Origin: Struthio camelus
Taxonomy: Eukaryota; Chordata; Aves; Struthioniformes; Struthionidae
Direction of reading: 5' to 3'
DNA length: 64,000 nt
NCBI RefSeq assembly: GCF_040807025.1
Contig: NC_090942.1
Location: 65,304,911-65,368,910 of the forward strand
In this document: positions 24,101 to 39,500 of the stretch, one piece after another
Numbering within the stretch: position 1 is the stretch's first letter
Layout of the letters: every line of letters starts with the position of its first letter
Position numbers and translations under genes: made by a program
Notes under the pieces: model-generated
Seen by the model: the letters and a program-made list of their open reading frames with translations, nothing else
Told to the model about the DNA's origin: nothing
Databases searched by the model: none

Positions 24101-27100
24101 TTCTGATTTTTAACTAATCCTTGTTCTTCTTTTGTGACTAACTGAGGAAACAAATTGAATTGGCAGCTGGGAGCTGGCATAGCCACATTGCAGATGTGAT
24201 ACATTCATTACCGAAAAAGCATGTTAGACTGTATCTCTGTTTTTGAGTGGATTAGTTCACAAAACACTGCTGATATAACCCATGTCCAGAAGTCTCTCTG
24301 GGAATGAACGAAGTGTTCTGAAATCTGTCAGCAGTTTAGTGGAGGTTGTGCGGTGGGACCTGCCACCTGAAGCAAACTAACAGTTCTACAGATGCACCTT
24401 TGTATAAGACTGCATATATGAACTAAATATTGATGTACTACAGCAAAATATGAATTATTCAGGCCTTAATATATTGCCAATCTATGTGTTAGATGTAGCT
24501 TTGTGAATAAAAGTCACCTCTTACAAAATATGCTTATTATTAGCAGCCAAGATGTCTGAGATTTTCTTCTGAGTCAGTACTCTTTGGCCCTAATATCTCA
24601 TCTCTGCCATCCTGAATTCTTCTTGATAGCTCTATAAAAAATCACAAGATTTATGAATTTTAATGAAAAAAATAATATCTCCTGTTTTCCACAGAGCCCA
24701 GTGATGGTGATGTTAGAGGGCCATCTTTTTTTGTAGCTGGCTTTGAGCAGCTACAAAACGTTTTTGCTATACAACTCTTTCATTCAAAGCAATGTCACCT
24801 TCATCACTGCAGTAGGCAATATTTTTTTCCTGCAGCAGGATGTAGGGTAGGAGGCTGAGCTTGCAATGTAGCCATAAGGTAAAGTTGGGGAAGCAGAGGT
24901 GCTTGCACAGGGTGGTTTGTTGCAAACAGTAGTCCTTCTAGCAAGGCATATGGGGAAAACAGGTCTGTGGGAGGGAGTTCATGCAGAAACCTTGTTCAGC
25001 TCAGAGGAGAAAAAGCTGTAGAATATGAGGATCTTGACTACCGAGTTGGCAAGACAGTAAGCAGGAGGCATAAAAGATTTCTACTATGACCACAGAGCAC
25101 TGTCAGCTCCCCCAGAACGAAGCTGAATCTCTGCTTGTGAAACCAAGGGCCTAAGATGTATTTTCTTCTATAGGGAGATGAATTCAAAAGAGCCCTGAGG
25201 GTTAAAGTTGGCTTGTGTGCTTTGAGTTGTCTCGTAGCCCAGCAGAACGCCTTTCAACAAAGACTTACACATGTGCAATTTAGATCTTTTGTTTTTCTTA
25301 CAGCTTTTCTTGCTGCTTCTCTGACATTGGAAGAGCTTGAGTATTTACAAGGACTCAACCAAGAGAGGCTTTCAGGAGCCTCTTCAGTGTTCACTTGCGA
25401 GCATGTGGCACGTTTAGATCCTATCACCTGATTGAAAAAGGTAAAACTCATGGCAATACCTTTAAAAGTAAAGTGATAGTTTCCAAATTACTATGCAGTT
25501 TACCACAGTGCCCCTGAATATTCAGTCTGAGAGTGCTTGGTACAGTGATAATGGCTTCAGCTGACTAAGTTTAACTAGCAGACCTTGCTTTCAGCAGCTT
25601 TTAGCTTTGCTAAAACTTTAACTGTTCGGGCTGACATTTCCTAAGCATGGTTTCTGCTTTGGGCTGAAGTTTTGGGGGAAGTTTAATTATTATTTACTTA
25701 GAAAAAGTTCATTCTTGTTTTGCTTGGGTTTAAAAATATTCTCGGAGATGTTGTGATGAGAAGCAGTAGTTATCAAACACAGTTAGCTTTGTCCGCAGTG
25801 TAGCCTTAGGTGGTCCACAGTGTTGTGGTTTTGACAGTTGACAGATAAATAATAAAGAGTAAGTTTTCACAGGAAGCTGCAATTTTAGTGGAAAGCCTCC
25901 AGTGAATTTTTGGGGATTTTCTTTTTGTTTTTGGAAAAACAACAGAGTACTGTGGTGCTTTTTACTTGGGTATTTTGTTTACCTGTTTTCTAGTCTCTGT
26001 GTGAGGCAATTTAGTATTGGCTGTTCCCTCAGGCTGATTGAAAAAGATGATGAAGGACTACTCACCTGCATGTCTTCCTGCTTTCTGCCCAGAAATTCAC
26101 TTTGTTTCCTTCCAAAATAATTCTGTTCTTTTGGTGCTACACTCCATCCGGCTCCTGACCCCCTGATTAATTCTGTCTTAGTTCATCGATACTTCTTCTT
26201 CACAACTTCAAGTCAGTAAATCAAGACACAAAGAAAACAACAGAATAAAAATTGCCCATGAGTTGCCATTCACTTGTGTCTTGTGTTTATGAGGTAAGAT
26301 CCATGACCACATGCTATTTTTTATACAAACCCTGTTTCCATTCATGGTAGATGACCTTTGAAAGATGAATTAGTGCAGTCCTGAGATGGTGGCTGTTTGG
26401 TACAGAGCTTGGAAGCTAAGTACTGAGCCTAGCAGTGGAGTACAGGCAGAAAAAAACATGGTCACACAATTAAGGCAGTTGAATGCCTTCTCAGAAAGTT
26501 GGATTTTTTCCCCTTCTTTGCCAGAACTGCTATTGTGAAGCTAGGTGGGTCAAAAAAAGGACATTTTCCCCACCTGATGTCAAGGTAGTCCCCATTTTCT
26601 GTGTGTCCAGTTTCAGTTACCCATGGTCCAATTTGTAGAAATACTGATAACTGCATCTAGAACCAAGGTGCCTGTTCTCTGAGGAAGGAAAGTTCTCAAT
26701 GCTCAAAAAGTTCTGGTTCTAAGCTTCGTAGACGGAGCATCCAAAATATACTGACAGGTTTAAAATTTTGGCTTCTATCTTTGTTCCTCAGGAGGGAGCT
26801 GTGAAGATAAGTTCATTGAGGTTTATAAAAAAACCCCAGAAGCCTCAAACACCACAATGAGAACACCACCATAGAAAAGCCCATGAGGAAATTAATCATT
26901 CTGTATTCAACATGAGATCTGGATGCTCTGCAGTAAATAGTGCCTGCACCACACATTGGATGATAAGGATAGGAGAAAATTTGAACAGTGGTCATTAAGT
27001 GAGCAACATCCATCCATTGCATTGAAAAAGACAGGAGACCCATGACAAAAAAAAAAATCACATTATTAAAGATTGTATCGTAACACATATGCCTAAGAGG

Positions 27101-27180
27101 GGTGAATTAATGTTACATGAGTGATCTTAAATCTAGCATTCGCTAACTTGCTTAACTTTGTAATCCAAATGGGTTTTGTA
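21111..27180. other. Intergenic, mostly featureless
   Basis: No coding exon, RNA gene or repeat family is recognised apart from the alternating purine-pyrimidine tract at 23,855-23,888, which is listed separately. Confidence 0.5.
23855..23888. repeat. GT/CA/TA dinucleotide tract with perfect 22-base palindrome
   Basis: Thirty-four bases alternate strictly between purine and pyrimidine: GCGT..GTG, then CAC..CAC, then AT repeats. Positions 23,857-23,878 form a perfect palindrome of 11-base arms with no spacer. Such tracts can adopt left-handed or cruciform DNA in vitro. Confidence 0.9.
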
Positions 27181-27234
27181 GAGATATAGCAAAACAACCC
27201 CCCTTTGGGATTTGGTGGGGGGAACAGGGAGACA

Positions 27235-27365
27235 TCTAACTAGATGCTAGTGCGTGCAGCTAGATAACTTCTGTGTGCACAGCAAGATACTAGTGTGTGC
27301 AGAGTTGTCTGGCTAATCTGTGTGTGTGTGTGGGGGGGGGGGATAGCTAGTGTGTACGTGGCTGA
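27235..27365. repeat. Degenerate GT-rich minisatellite with G-run
   Basis: Loosely repeated units of about 22-25 bases share TAGATNCTAGTGNGTGCAG-like text (starting at about 27,241, 27,261 and 27,284). A (GT)n tract follows, then 10-12 G, then another CTAGTGTGTACG copy at about 27,346. Unit boundaries are approximate. Confidence 0.6.
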
Positions 27366-28135
27366 TGTTTCCTTCTGAAAATGCCTTTCGCACTTAAAAG
27401 TAGAAGGAGCATTAGCAAGTGGCTAAGATGCCCGGGTTTTATATGACAAACTTTTATATGGAGTTCTCTGGTCCAGATTTTCCTTTATGGATCCTCTGCT
27501 TATTTCTGAATCACTTGAGCACCCCAAAATCAGTTTGCCTTTCTTGGCAGAGCCCCTTGAGTGGTTTGGTGGGAGATGTCCTGACATGCTTTTAGGGGTA
27601 GGTAGCATCTTTCACCTCCGTGTTAGCAGAACGTCTGCCACAATGAAGATTCACCCACACCGGTGTCCAAGGTGCCTGTGAAAGATAAAAAGTATTAGTA
27701 GTTATAATTTGTTATATCTGTGTTTGGTTTGATTACTGTCTTGTATTTGAAATCCTGTAATTAGAGCAGTGAACTGCCTCCAGAGTCACCGCTGCTCCAA
27801 GTAATACAACACCGGTATGAGCTCCTTTGGCTTCGGTAGGTGGTACATTACAAAGAATGGAGGCTGAAGCCCATGTAAATTAAACAACACCTCTTGGGAA
27901 ATGACGAGCATAAAGAGAGAAGGGAAATACTGAGGATCATCTCTCCCTGTTGAATAAACGGAATCAGCGACACAGATCCCTAGAAATGGGAAGAGCATTG
28001 AGCGGTTCAATCCCCTCCCCCACTAGATGGCACTGAACTCTCTTTCTTTAAAAGAGAAAAAAAAGAAAAATATGGTGGAGGTCATTTTGATGTGGAAAAA
28101 AATGAAGAAAAGCAAATTGCAATTGGTCCTCCAGT
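27366..28135. other. Intergenic, nothing recognised
   Basis: No gene or repeat is recognised. A 75-codon minus-strand open frame near 27,786-28,010 has no familiar motifs. Confidence 0.45.
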
Positions 28136-28139
28136 AAGT

Positions 28140-28445
28140 CTGCCCTTACCCCCCTTGCAGCCCTGCACCCGCCTGCGTGTGCCTCAGCACCGGCTCCCGG
28201 AGCCCGATGCCTGGCGCCTCCTTGGCAGGCACTGGGCTAGGGTTGCTCAAGGATGCTAAGGCGAGCTGAAGCGGTCCGGCGAGGAAATGGAGACGAGCCT
28301 GGTGTTATCTGGAAGGTAACATGTGTGGTGAGGTCTAACAGGCAATGCTACCGGCTTGTCACAACGCGCGCCTTCGTGATGGAGGTGCTGGGCTCCGCTT
28401 CGCTGTCCCGTGCCTTCGGACATGTCTGCGGTGCGCCTATGTGGC
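28140..28445. promoter_or_regulatory. Isolated CpG-rich patch 4.5 kb upstream of TMEM178B
   Basis: I count 18 CpG dinucleotides between 28,201 and 28,440, against only a few per several hundred bases in the flanks. The densest text is GAAGCGGTCCGGCGAGG at 28,269-28,285 and ACGCGCGCC at 28,364. A donor-like AAGGTAAC occurs near 28,313. It could be a small unmethylated regulatory element or an alternative distal promoter for TMEM178B. No coding exon is recognised. Confidence 0.4.
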
Positions 28446-30230
28446 TTTAGCTTTCTCTCTGTATCATTGAAATCATAATCTGCAGAGAGGAGAGCCTCAG
28501 CCTGCATTTTAATCTTCTGCTCAATCTGCGTGTTCGCCCCCCAATTCATTTAAGACAAGTGAATTAACTCCCTTCCCCAAGACACCCTCACTTCACTGCA
28601 GGCAAACGTTTCAGCGTAGCATGCTGAAGTGCACGCTGACTCTTTTTTTTTAAAAACATCTTTCTGCCGGAGAGCCACAGCGAGTGCTTTTTTCCCCCTG
28701 TGGCGAGGCGGGGGTGGGGTAGGAGGAAGAGACTTTAATAATGATCTGTTTGCGCTGAGAAGGGGCTGTCTATAATAAACCTGGGAAGAGATGGAGGCAA
28801 GGTTCGTAATGCCTGCAGCAAGCAATATCCTGCCCCTCCTGAAAGGAGCGAGATGACGGTGATGATGAGGGAGAAAAAGCTTAATTCTTAAGTGGAGCTC
28901 GTCTGAAACCCAGCGCTTTCTCCTGCATTTATGTATTTAAGGTGACTTGCGGGAGGATATAGATTGCCATCTGATTGAGCTACAAATACAAGCAGAAAAA
29001 TAGAAATGCATAGAGACTGCCACCAAGATGCCTTTTCCGAGAAAAAGATAAAACCTGGATGCGCATGGCTTGAGCCCCGGTTTAAGAATGAGAGCAGGGA
29101 ACAAGTGTGGCTTCTCCCAGTGCCGACATCCCTCTGCCCCCGAGCTCTTACATCCCCGTAGCACGACAGAAAAACCTGGCACACGGATCTCACTCAGTCC
29201 AACCAAATTTTGGCTCTTTTTTTTGGCTCTGTTAGACTGTCATTCTAATGCGTAACTAGAAAAGAAATGTAGACACTATTACGTTATATGATATCCCTGT
29301 CCCCTGACATATCCTTGTCCAGTCTCACCAGAAAAACAGATCTGGTAGCTGCATCCTCCATTTTGCCTTTCCCCTCAGTTTTCCAGTTCTGTAGTCTACA
29401 TAGGGAACAAATGTGGCAGATCCTCATGCACATGACCTCAGCTCTGCCTCACAAAGGACCAAGAGAACCGTTAAACCCTTTCAGCACCTGGTTCCTGCTT
29501 TTTTTTTTTTTTTAATTGATTCTTAAATCTAAAGTCTGACAATCCCATCAATGCCTAAAACATGACTGGTAAAGTTTGACCTGCTCCCAGTTCTCATCTA
29601 CCAGCTTGGGACTTGAAGCTAAAAATTGGCAAAGAAATCCAGACGCACTCATATCTTTGTGTGGGAGCAACATAAGAGACCTATTCACGATCTGCTCTTT
29701 GTAGGATCCAGCAGTTTTTTGACCACAAACCTTTAAATTTCATCCCTGAACAGATAACCAGTGTGACTGTGCCAAGCCCATTATAAGATCAAATTCTTTT
29801 TATGTACTGACGTGTAGTTGCTTGAAAAATCCAAACGTAAAAGTAGATCCACCTATGCTGAACTGTTTTCTAAAAAACTTAGATCCTTAAAAATGTACCT
29901 TAAATATGAAAAACAAAGGAAAAAATACTGTGGGAAAAAATATTTATCTAGTCCCTTGTTTCAATAAAACAACTTCCTCTGGAGCTATTTAGCTATAGTT
30001 CGTTTTCATAGCATGGGCATTTTGCAAGAGAGCTGTTTGAGCAGATGCAGGTGATCGCAATATCCATGGTACAGATGATAAACTCTCCTTTTTGAGTATC
30101 TTAATCATGTTGGCTGGGGGTAGACAATCTAGTACATATAAAAAAAAAAGTCTTAATGGGAGAAATGCCCCTACCCTAGCTGAATATCCCGCATGACTTG
30201 GGATGGGACCTCAGTTTGCCAGGTAAAGTA
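28446..30230. other. Intergenic, moderately GC-rich then AT-rich
   Basis: Non-coding flank of the TMEM178B promoter region. A T-run lies near 29,500. A single GGATCC with text similar to the array described next occurs at about 29,703. No gene is recognised. Confidence 0.45.
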
Positions 30231-30239
30231 TAAGGAGAC

Positions 30240-31050
30240 GTGTTGCCTATTTTGATTACACAGTTTGCTTTGGCTTGGGACCAAAAACTGATAGGATCCA
30301 GCTGCGTGTTTTTTCTAATGCAACTGTACCACTCCACAAGAAAATCCAGATATGTATTTTTGTTATACAAAGAGCTACTCTCTCTCCCATCTGTCCTCCC
30401 CACTGAAGCGAATGTATTTTAAGTGGCTGGAGTTAAAAGCTGTCAGAGCCCCAGTGCTACCACTCTTTGGGCCAAGAGGTATCTCCATCCAAGGGATCCC
30501 AGTATAGGTTATATTTACTTTCTATGCAGATGACACAGTTTGGGCTTTAGGGGCCAAACGTTGATAGGATCCACTGTGGGTGCAGATTTTTGCAGCACAC
30601 ATTCCTGGAGATGCATTGGGCTATTTGTTTTGTGGTGCAGTAGGTGTGCCTATGTTGTTTCCTATTCACACTGTGGTCTGTGGTGTGTGAGAGCCAAACA
30701 CTGGATGGGGCAAACTAGATCCCTCTGCCTGCTGCAGGATACTGTGAGACCTGTAGACCAGGAAATGCCAGGATCCAGAGTTTTTTGATGCAAGGGAAAT
30801 GATTATGCTTATTTCCTTTTTAAATAGCAGCATTCAGAGCCTGGGGGCCTTGATTTTCTGGATCCCCCAGAGTCCAGGTTTGGATCCAAGGTTTTTTCAA
30901 GCTCATCCTTTGTGTTACGTAGCAGGCTGGGATTTTTTGATGCAGTAAGAAACAGCTACAGTTGTTTTGGATTTAGGTGGCACAATGTGAGAGATAGTGA
31001 CCAAGAATCAGCAGGATCCAGTTAGATCCAGGTTTTACCATTTTCCCCGT
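30240..31050. repeat. Degenerate tandem array marked by GGATCC
   Basis: Seven GGATCC hexamers occur within 726 bases (30,294; 30,494; 30,567; 30,771; 30,860; 30,882; 31,014). Elsewhere in the window I noticed only about seven in 63 kb. They sit in repeated context: CACAGTTTG/CACACTGTGG, a GG-rich stretch, CCAAANNCTGATA, GGATCCAG, then a T-run and ATGCA. Spacing of the units is uneven, roughly 135-200 bases. It looks like an old tandem repeat whose copies have diverged. I do not recognise a named family. Confidence 0.55.
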
Positions 31051-31779
31051 TCAAGAAAGTAAGACTTCGACATTTCCTGTCTGTGAAGTGGTGCAGTTTA
31101 TCTTTAAGGAGGCTAGAGAAATAAGAAATGAGTCTCACGTTGCAATGGTGACATCACTGGCTTTTGGCTCAGTGCTCTGTATTCTCTGTCTGTAGGCTTT
31201 AGCCAAGGCTGCAGGGCTCAGTGTTTGAACAAGGAAAGGTTCCCAGGTGTACAGAAGATTGGACACGCTCTTATTTGGGTTAAAAACGGTGAAATGAGAT
31301 TTCTAAAGCTTGTGGACCCCAGCTCACCTTCTGTTGCTCTTGATTGCTACAAGATGGGTGAGTTATTCCCATTAGTGAGAAAGGGAGTGGAAATTTAAGG
31401 AGAAAAAAAATGTCTGAATATATATCTGCTGATGCTGGGGATAGGATTCGCATGAAGCTGCTGAGCTAAAAATCTCAGCTCCTATGTGGAAATCAGGCCA
31501 TATGGCAGAGAATGACCGAAAGCTGTTGACAAGCGTTAGGGGCTGCTTTCCTCCCCCCCTGTAAGGTGTGTAGCTCTTTTTTGTTAGTTTGTTTTGGTTT
31601 TATTTTCTCCGACCTCCCCTCCCCATTCCTTAACATCCTTTCAATCAGCCATAGCTCTGCCTGCCTGCCTTCATCTTGCAGATGGTTAACGTGCCTGTGT
31701 GTTAGGAAAACTGTGCTCAACAAATTGAAGCGTCGGTGAAGAAGGAAGCTTTTCAAATAACGGCGGAAGGGGGTGGAAA
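31051..31779. other. Intergenic between the tandem array and the TMEM178B promoter region
   Basis: No gene or repeat family is recognised. Its right half begins to gain GC towards the TMEM178B 5' region. Confidence 0.4.
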
Positions 31780-33515
<1,736 letters not shown>

Positions 33516-33518
33516 TAA

Positions 33519-36500
33519 GCTTATTATAGTCTGCCCATCACCATGGTATCAGAATGTTTTCCGCATAGACATGAAGAGTTTTAATAAAGCAGACATTAGA
33601 ATTTGTTCTAATGAAAAAGAAAAATTAGAATTTTATTTTAGTTTGACCCTGCTGACTCAGCCAATGTATGGTTTTATTGGAGGTTACATATGTCAGTATT
33701 TCATCATTCCCTTACCAAATGCCCCATCAGTCCTGAATTACACCATTTGCAATGCTCACATGCAGGCTTCTTCTATCCTCAAATGGAGAGTAAACAAAGA
33801 GAAATGCTAAAAAGCAGGAGGGAGCCCAGCTTGCTATTTACGCTGAGCTACATTTTGGTATATCTTCAATGTCTACAAAACATTACATGAATTCATGAGG
33901 AGTGTTAGGAAGCAATCATTTTCTCTCAGGGTGGAGATGCCTCTGTTTGCCTTTAGCATCTTTGTGCTATTCTTTTTCTTGTCTTTTTGCCCTTCTTTTT
34001 TTCCCTAAGATGCCAGTTCAAGATGAGGGTCAGTTTGCCTCAAATGTTTCTTTGATCCAAAGTACAGTGAGGGGAGATATGCACAAAACTGTGTGTAGAA
34101 AAAAATTTATGCTATTGCAAGAAGATGAGGGTTTCAGTGAAAGATGACAGCATCTTTGCTGCCCACATCATGGTTACCCCATACAACAAAGTAACATTTC
34201 CCTCCCATGGTTCTTCTGTTGCGTTCAGATGATTCCCTAGCGGTTTATTTCTATCACAGTGAAATCATTGCTTCTTATACTGTGGGATCTTTGAAAATAC
34301 TTGTTTTCTAAATGTATTCTGTGTCCCAAACTCCCTTGATAGCCTGTGTTAATTCCTGCTTCAGACATTGCATGCAGAATTATTGCTTAAATCGAATTAT
34401 TCACGAGGTATATACTTTCACGTGTGCTTGCCAATGTGTAGTTCAGTTCTGTCTATTTTAAAGGTGAACAGCAGAGGTTAGTGGCACGGTATAGGCTTAC
34501 ACTGAAACAATACGAAGAGGTGATGTCACAGGGAACACCTTCATCACTAGCCTGGATCCAGCCTGTGCTTCTAGTGACTATTAGTGTCTAGTTACTGTAT
34601 AACGACCTGCGTGAAACGAATTGGTGGCTTCAGTCCCGTTTGTAATGGACAAGTGAACATGGCCAAAACCTCTCAGCATGCTGGCACCCTGCTGGTGCTT
34701 TCAAAGCCTAGGGATTCCTCTCGTCCGTCTAGGTAAGGGTGCAGGCGTGCTGGGCTCGCTGTACAGAGGTGGATTGCTCTGCCACGTGCACTTTCTCTGC
34801 TTTGGGCATAAACAAAGAAGTTCAACCTTGACAGCGGACAAACATTTCACTGGGGCTCACCTTTGGGAAACAGAGTTTTAATTATTATAGGGGCTTTTCC
34901 TCTTGGAATAAGCGAGACTCATTCTTCCTTCACTCGCCTGCCTTGTCCTGGGTTCGGGCACGTCCCTTTCTCCTGCCAGAAGCTGGTGAAGTCGCCTGGC
35001 ACCGGAAAATGCGTAAGCGCAAGACTTTGAGTGTTAGTGATAGCAAAAGTGTGGGATCTCAAACTCAGGCATTTAAATTCAGTAGAAAATGGTCTTCAAA
35101 AGATCATGTTTTAATTGGAGTATATGTGCCTGTGTGCGTGCAGTGAGCCAAATCTATATACATAAGGGGGTATTGAGCTGGTAGCACGGGTCAGATTGCT
35201 GGGCTCAGGTGCAGCGTGTGTTCCTGCAGACATGTTTCTGGACATGCGTGTATGCAGATGGCCACATAGCCATTCCTCAGTGTTGGTGCCCCAGCGTCAG
35301 AAGTGCAGCTCGTGCACATAAAGAAGGTATGTGCAGATACCAATGTGTGTAACTGCTTGCAACTGGTTTAGAAAAATACATGTTAAGCGCTTACCTGTCA
35401 GTTCATTTTCTTCTTTAAAGGTTTTTGGTGCACATTTAGCAAACTTTTTAATTGTATGTGAGGGAAGTGTTAAAGGAGAGAGTCTTAATGGTAAATACCA
35501 ACATTACAGTTCATTTGGTGGTCTTTTTGGAGTGAGGATCTACCTATACTGCCATGATGAAAAGTCACACATTAACATTAATACTGTAGAGGTGTGTTGT
35601 TTTGGCACCTCTGAATTAAAACATAGAAGAGCAAATATAATGGCAATGTAATAACGTAGAGCTTTGACTTGGTCAGAAATAAAACTGGAGATAGCAATAC
35701 TATAGGATTGCCTGTCCATTTTCTAGAAACAGATCAAAAAGCATGAATGGGTTTTACTCTCCCATTGCCAAAAAGTATTGTAAAATAATCATCAGTTAGA
35801 AATCCTTGTATGCTGGAGTTGCTGAATTAGGAATTTGATATATAGGGGTAGGAGCCAGCTTTATGTGGGTAATCAAGCAGTTCCCCCCGACGAACAGTTA
35901 TTAGACTGTTTCTTTATGATCCACAGTTATATAGTGAAAGTAGAATAAGTAGATTTGCCATTGCTGTCAGATGTAGAAAACCGCTGCGAGTTCAAAATGA
36001 GGCAGGTTTTCTAGGTTCATCTTAACAGAACCACATTCCTCTTCTAGTTTTTCTCCCTTTGGAGATGATTTTCTAGAGTTAGTAATTGCAGGGGAAGGCG
36101 TTTGGACAAAGCATGCTGGTGCAAATGTGAAGAGCTACGAGTGTACTGTACCTGTTGTAATCAGATACCCCGATTTGGGTAAATATTCCTGCACAGATGA
36201 AATTTCTTCCTGCATAAAATAAGAGCTTGAGGGCAAGTACCGTTTAAAAGACCTTTTTTTGAGGATGTCTTTGGTACACAGGCCTTTTATTCTCCATCCT
36301 CTGCCAGCTGTTAATTTAATCTGACACACCTCTTCCGGAACTGGATAAAATGATGCAGGTTCTGGCCCCAAATATTACATATAATACTATATGTAATTGA
36401 ATGTAATGCTGCTAAGCTTTTTTTTTTCTTCTTTTTTTCTTTTTTTTTTTTTTTAAGCTGGAGACGATCTAAGTAAGTGATCCATTTATTTTGGGACAGA

Positions 36501-39500
36501 GCTACATTTTTCCCTAGGCAAAACTTCCAGTATTGAGAATAGTAGGTTTGTCTATCAAAGGATAACAGAACATAGTCATTAAGAGCCTAATTGCCTTCGC
36601 AAATACCCTGCAGTTATTGTGATTATGAACTATGCTGAAATTAATGCAAGCTGTAGGCAATGGCCTGTTGCAGGATCAGGCCCTATGATACTTTGCAATA
36701 TTCTCGTGCCAGTAGTTTTAAAAAACAGTTCTGAAGATTCTGCATCGTTTCCCTAATTTTTGTTCTATATTTCTTACTGTTACTTTCTGGCAAATACATC
36801 AAAACTTATGCTTGATTTTGCTAGAAAAACTGGAGATCTCTTACTTCAGTTTTCTTATTGATAGATATAAATACTAATGGATATAAAGCTGCTGCTCCTG
36901 TTTAAAATTCTCATATCCATGTTGTTATATTCCCATAGAATCCAGGTGACGATTTGAAAATAATACAATTAGATAAATAGGCAAGGAATTAACAGGGACT
37001 TCCACAATTAGGCATGCTCGGGAAGAGGCAGGCCAAAGGCCTGAAGAATATTCTACAACTGCATTAAAATTAGGCAATTAATTTGTTTGCTTTATTATGA
37101 TAAATGACAGAAAATCAGAAAGAGAAGTTACAGCCAATAAATAAATGGTTAGAGTCAAACACGCAACTCAAGACCCAGTCTTGCTAACTTTTACTCACCG
37201 GAAAAATCTGTATTCTTGTGAATGGGCTAACTGGGCTGAAGTAAAGCTCTTCTTTGTGAAGAAGGAGCAGTCACAGAGAAAGAGCTTACAAAGGTGCTTC
37301 GCTGGTTCTGCCTTGCTGTTTGATCAAGTCTGTTAACGTCTCCAGACCAGAATTTCACTCTCGATCCCAAAAGCCTTGTGCTGTCAGGAAACGCTGGCTC
37401 TGGTCCCGTTCAGCGCAGTACTGAGCTCCTTCCTAGTCTGAGGTGTCTGTACAGTCTCCTCAGTGAATTAAGTAGCTCTGCCCCTTAATACCCTTTGAAT
37501 GCAGTGTTCCCTACGTGCTGTTAGATCCACTGTTCGTTGTTTAGCATTAAGTTTCTAGCGAAAGCAGCCTTCCCTTACTCTACCAAAAAACCCAACATCC
37601 AACTCCAAAGCGAGCAGGAACTCAAAATGCAGATTGGTACCAGTTTGTGGCAGGGAGAAGGCAGAGTTTATTTCCTGCTTCTGCGATCACCAGCTCCCAA
37701 CTCCTTGCGTGCGACTCGTAGTGCCCCAGAAAGAAAAGTGGAACCCACCAAACGGGCATCGTATGGCCACATTGTTCAGATGCTTTCCTGCACTAGTAGG
37801 GAGGGAAGCAAGAAAGGAAAAAAAAGGGATTACATCATTTAATTATAAAGGTACAATAAAGTATATGAAGACATTGCACAATAACTAGAGACCATTCCAT
37901 TTAGAGAATTGCTACTCAGACGACCTTTCATCTTGCTTTTGGAAGACTGCCAGTTAAACCTGTCTGGACTGGGCTCTGCTGCCTGCCACTGGAATCCAGT
38001 TATTTAAAAAAATTCAAAATGACCTTAATATTTCAATCCTCCTCTTACCTCCCTTCTTCCCCCAAGATCCATGGAAGTCATAGAAAATCCTATTTTCTAA
38101 ACGTTGTACTGTTCTTATATTTAGGCCATGCCACCACTGGAAAAAAAAGAAAAAAGAAATCTAATTTCCATGCAGCCTACCTCCACAACAAATAATATGC
38201 AAGGTTTCTGGAATGAAAGCACTCTCTGTTTAACTTTATCAGATGCATGGCGCAAGTGAGCAAGAAAGCCGTCACTAGAGATTATTTATACGCAGTTGGG
38301 AAAGTCTGGAGAGAGGCTACTTGCAGCCTAGCTCTAGGAATAAAAAGATTTATTTCCCTAAAAATACTTGCAACATCTTACAATTATGTAGAACTGACTT
38401 TTTAAATTGCAATGGTTTTGCCAGGTAAAGACAGCCATTTTTTCATGTATTTTCCATAAATGTAAAGAATCCAAGTGCTCGTTTGTGTGTTTGAAATCTC
38501 AACCATTCTCCAATGCACTCATGAAAAAGACTTTACTGAAGGCTTGATTCTGATCCTAGTGAAGTCAAAAGTAAATGTTTTATTGAATATGGTGATCCAA
38601 CAAGTTCAGACCTTTAGTGTTTCCTTTGAGGTTAAAATGGTCCCTGTAGAGAGAGGGCAGCACAAGGCCTGTGCTCCACTCTGTCACAGTGAAGTTCTAC
38701 TGAAAGGATTAAGTGAAATTTAAACAGTAGATAGACTTGGAGCCAAGTCTTCTGCTAACAAGGTATTTAGCCTTCACCATTTTCAATGAGGTGTTTGTCC
38801 TTAGTCTGTCAATGTAGATCAGAAGTCAAATTACTGCATGTTTCTGAGGTACAGCAAAGAGGTTCTCTTGTTCAGAGATTTTCTGTTTCTCAAATCACTA
38901 AACTGGTGAAATCATTGGTGTTTCATGGATGTGAGTTCAAGGAGGATTTGGCCCATCCTTTTTTAAATAAGCAATTGTAATATTTTAATTGCATCAAACT
39001 TTAATAGCAATTCATTAAAAAGAATCTTTACCAGCAGTAATGGGAACCTGACACGTTCCTCTGACACATCTGAGATAATTAGTTCTATAATATCTGTGTA
39101 CTAAAAATACTAAGAACATATATGTAATTTAACAAAGCTGCAACTGTTTTTAATCGTGCTGCTTTAAAGGGCAAATTTCAATCAAGCTGCTGGCTTTCAA
39201 GCAAAATTGCCAGTGAAGACAAATGGAAGTTTTGCCTGAGTAAAAATGATGGGATCATGCCCTTCTCAACAGATAGTGATATTTGCAGAGCTGCCTACAG
39301 GACTACACGTTTAATTCCTGTTCATTTAATTGAACATCCAAATCCTTTTGAAAAATCTCAATATTGTTTTCCTTTCTGCTTTCCTTTCTGCTTAAAAACT
39401 TTGTTAAATATATGGAAGAATTAATTTGAGCATGGTTGTGTTCCATTTACTGTAAAAATAAAGATATATAAAGAAAGATTATTTATTTAAATAGAGATGA

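Noticed and set aside
36418-36455. T-rich tract followed by AAG as a splice acceptor
   Set aside because: The downstream sequence has no TMEM178B similarity, and the tract is a near-pure T microsatellite.
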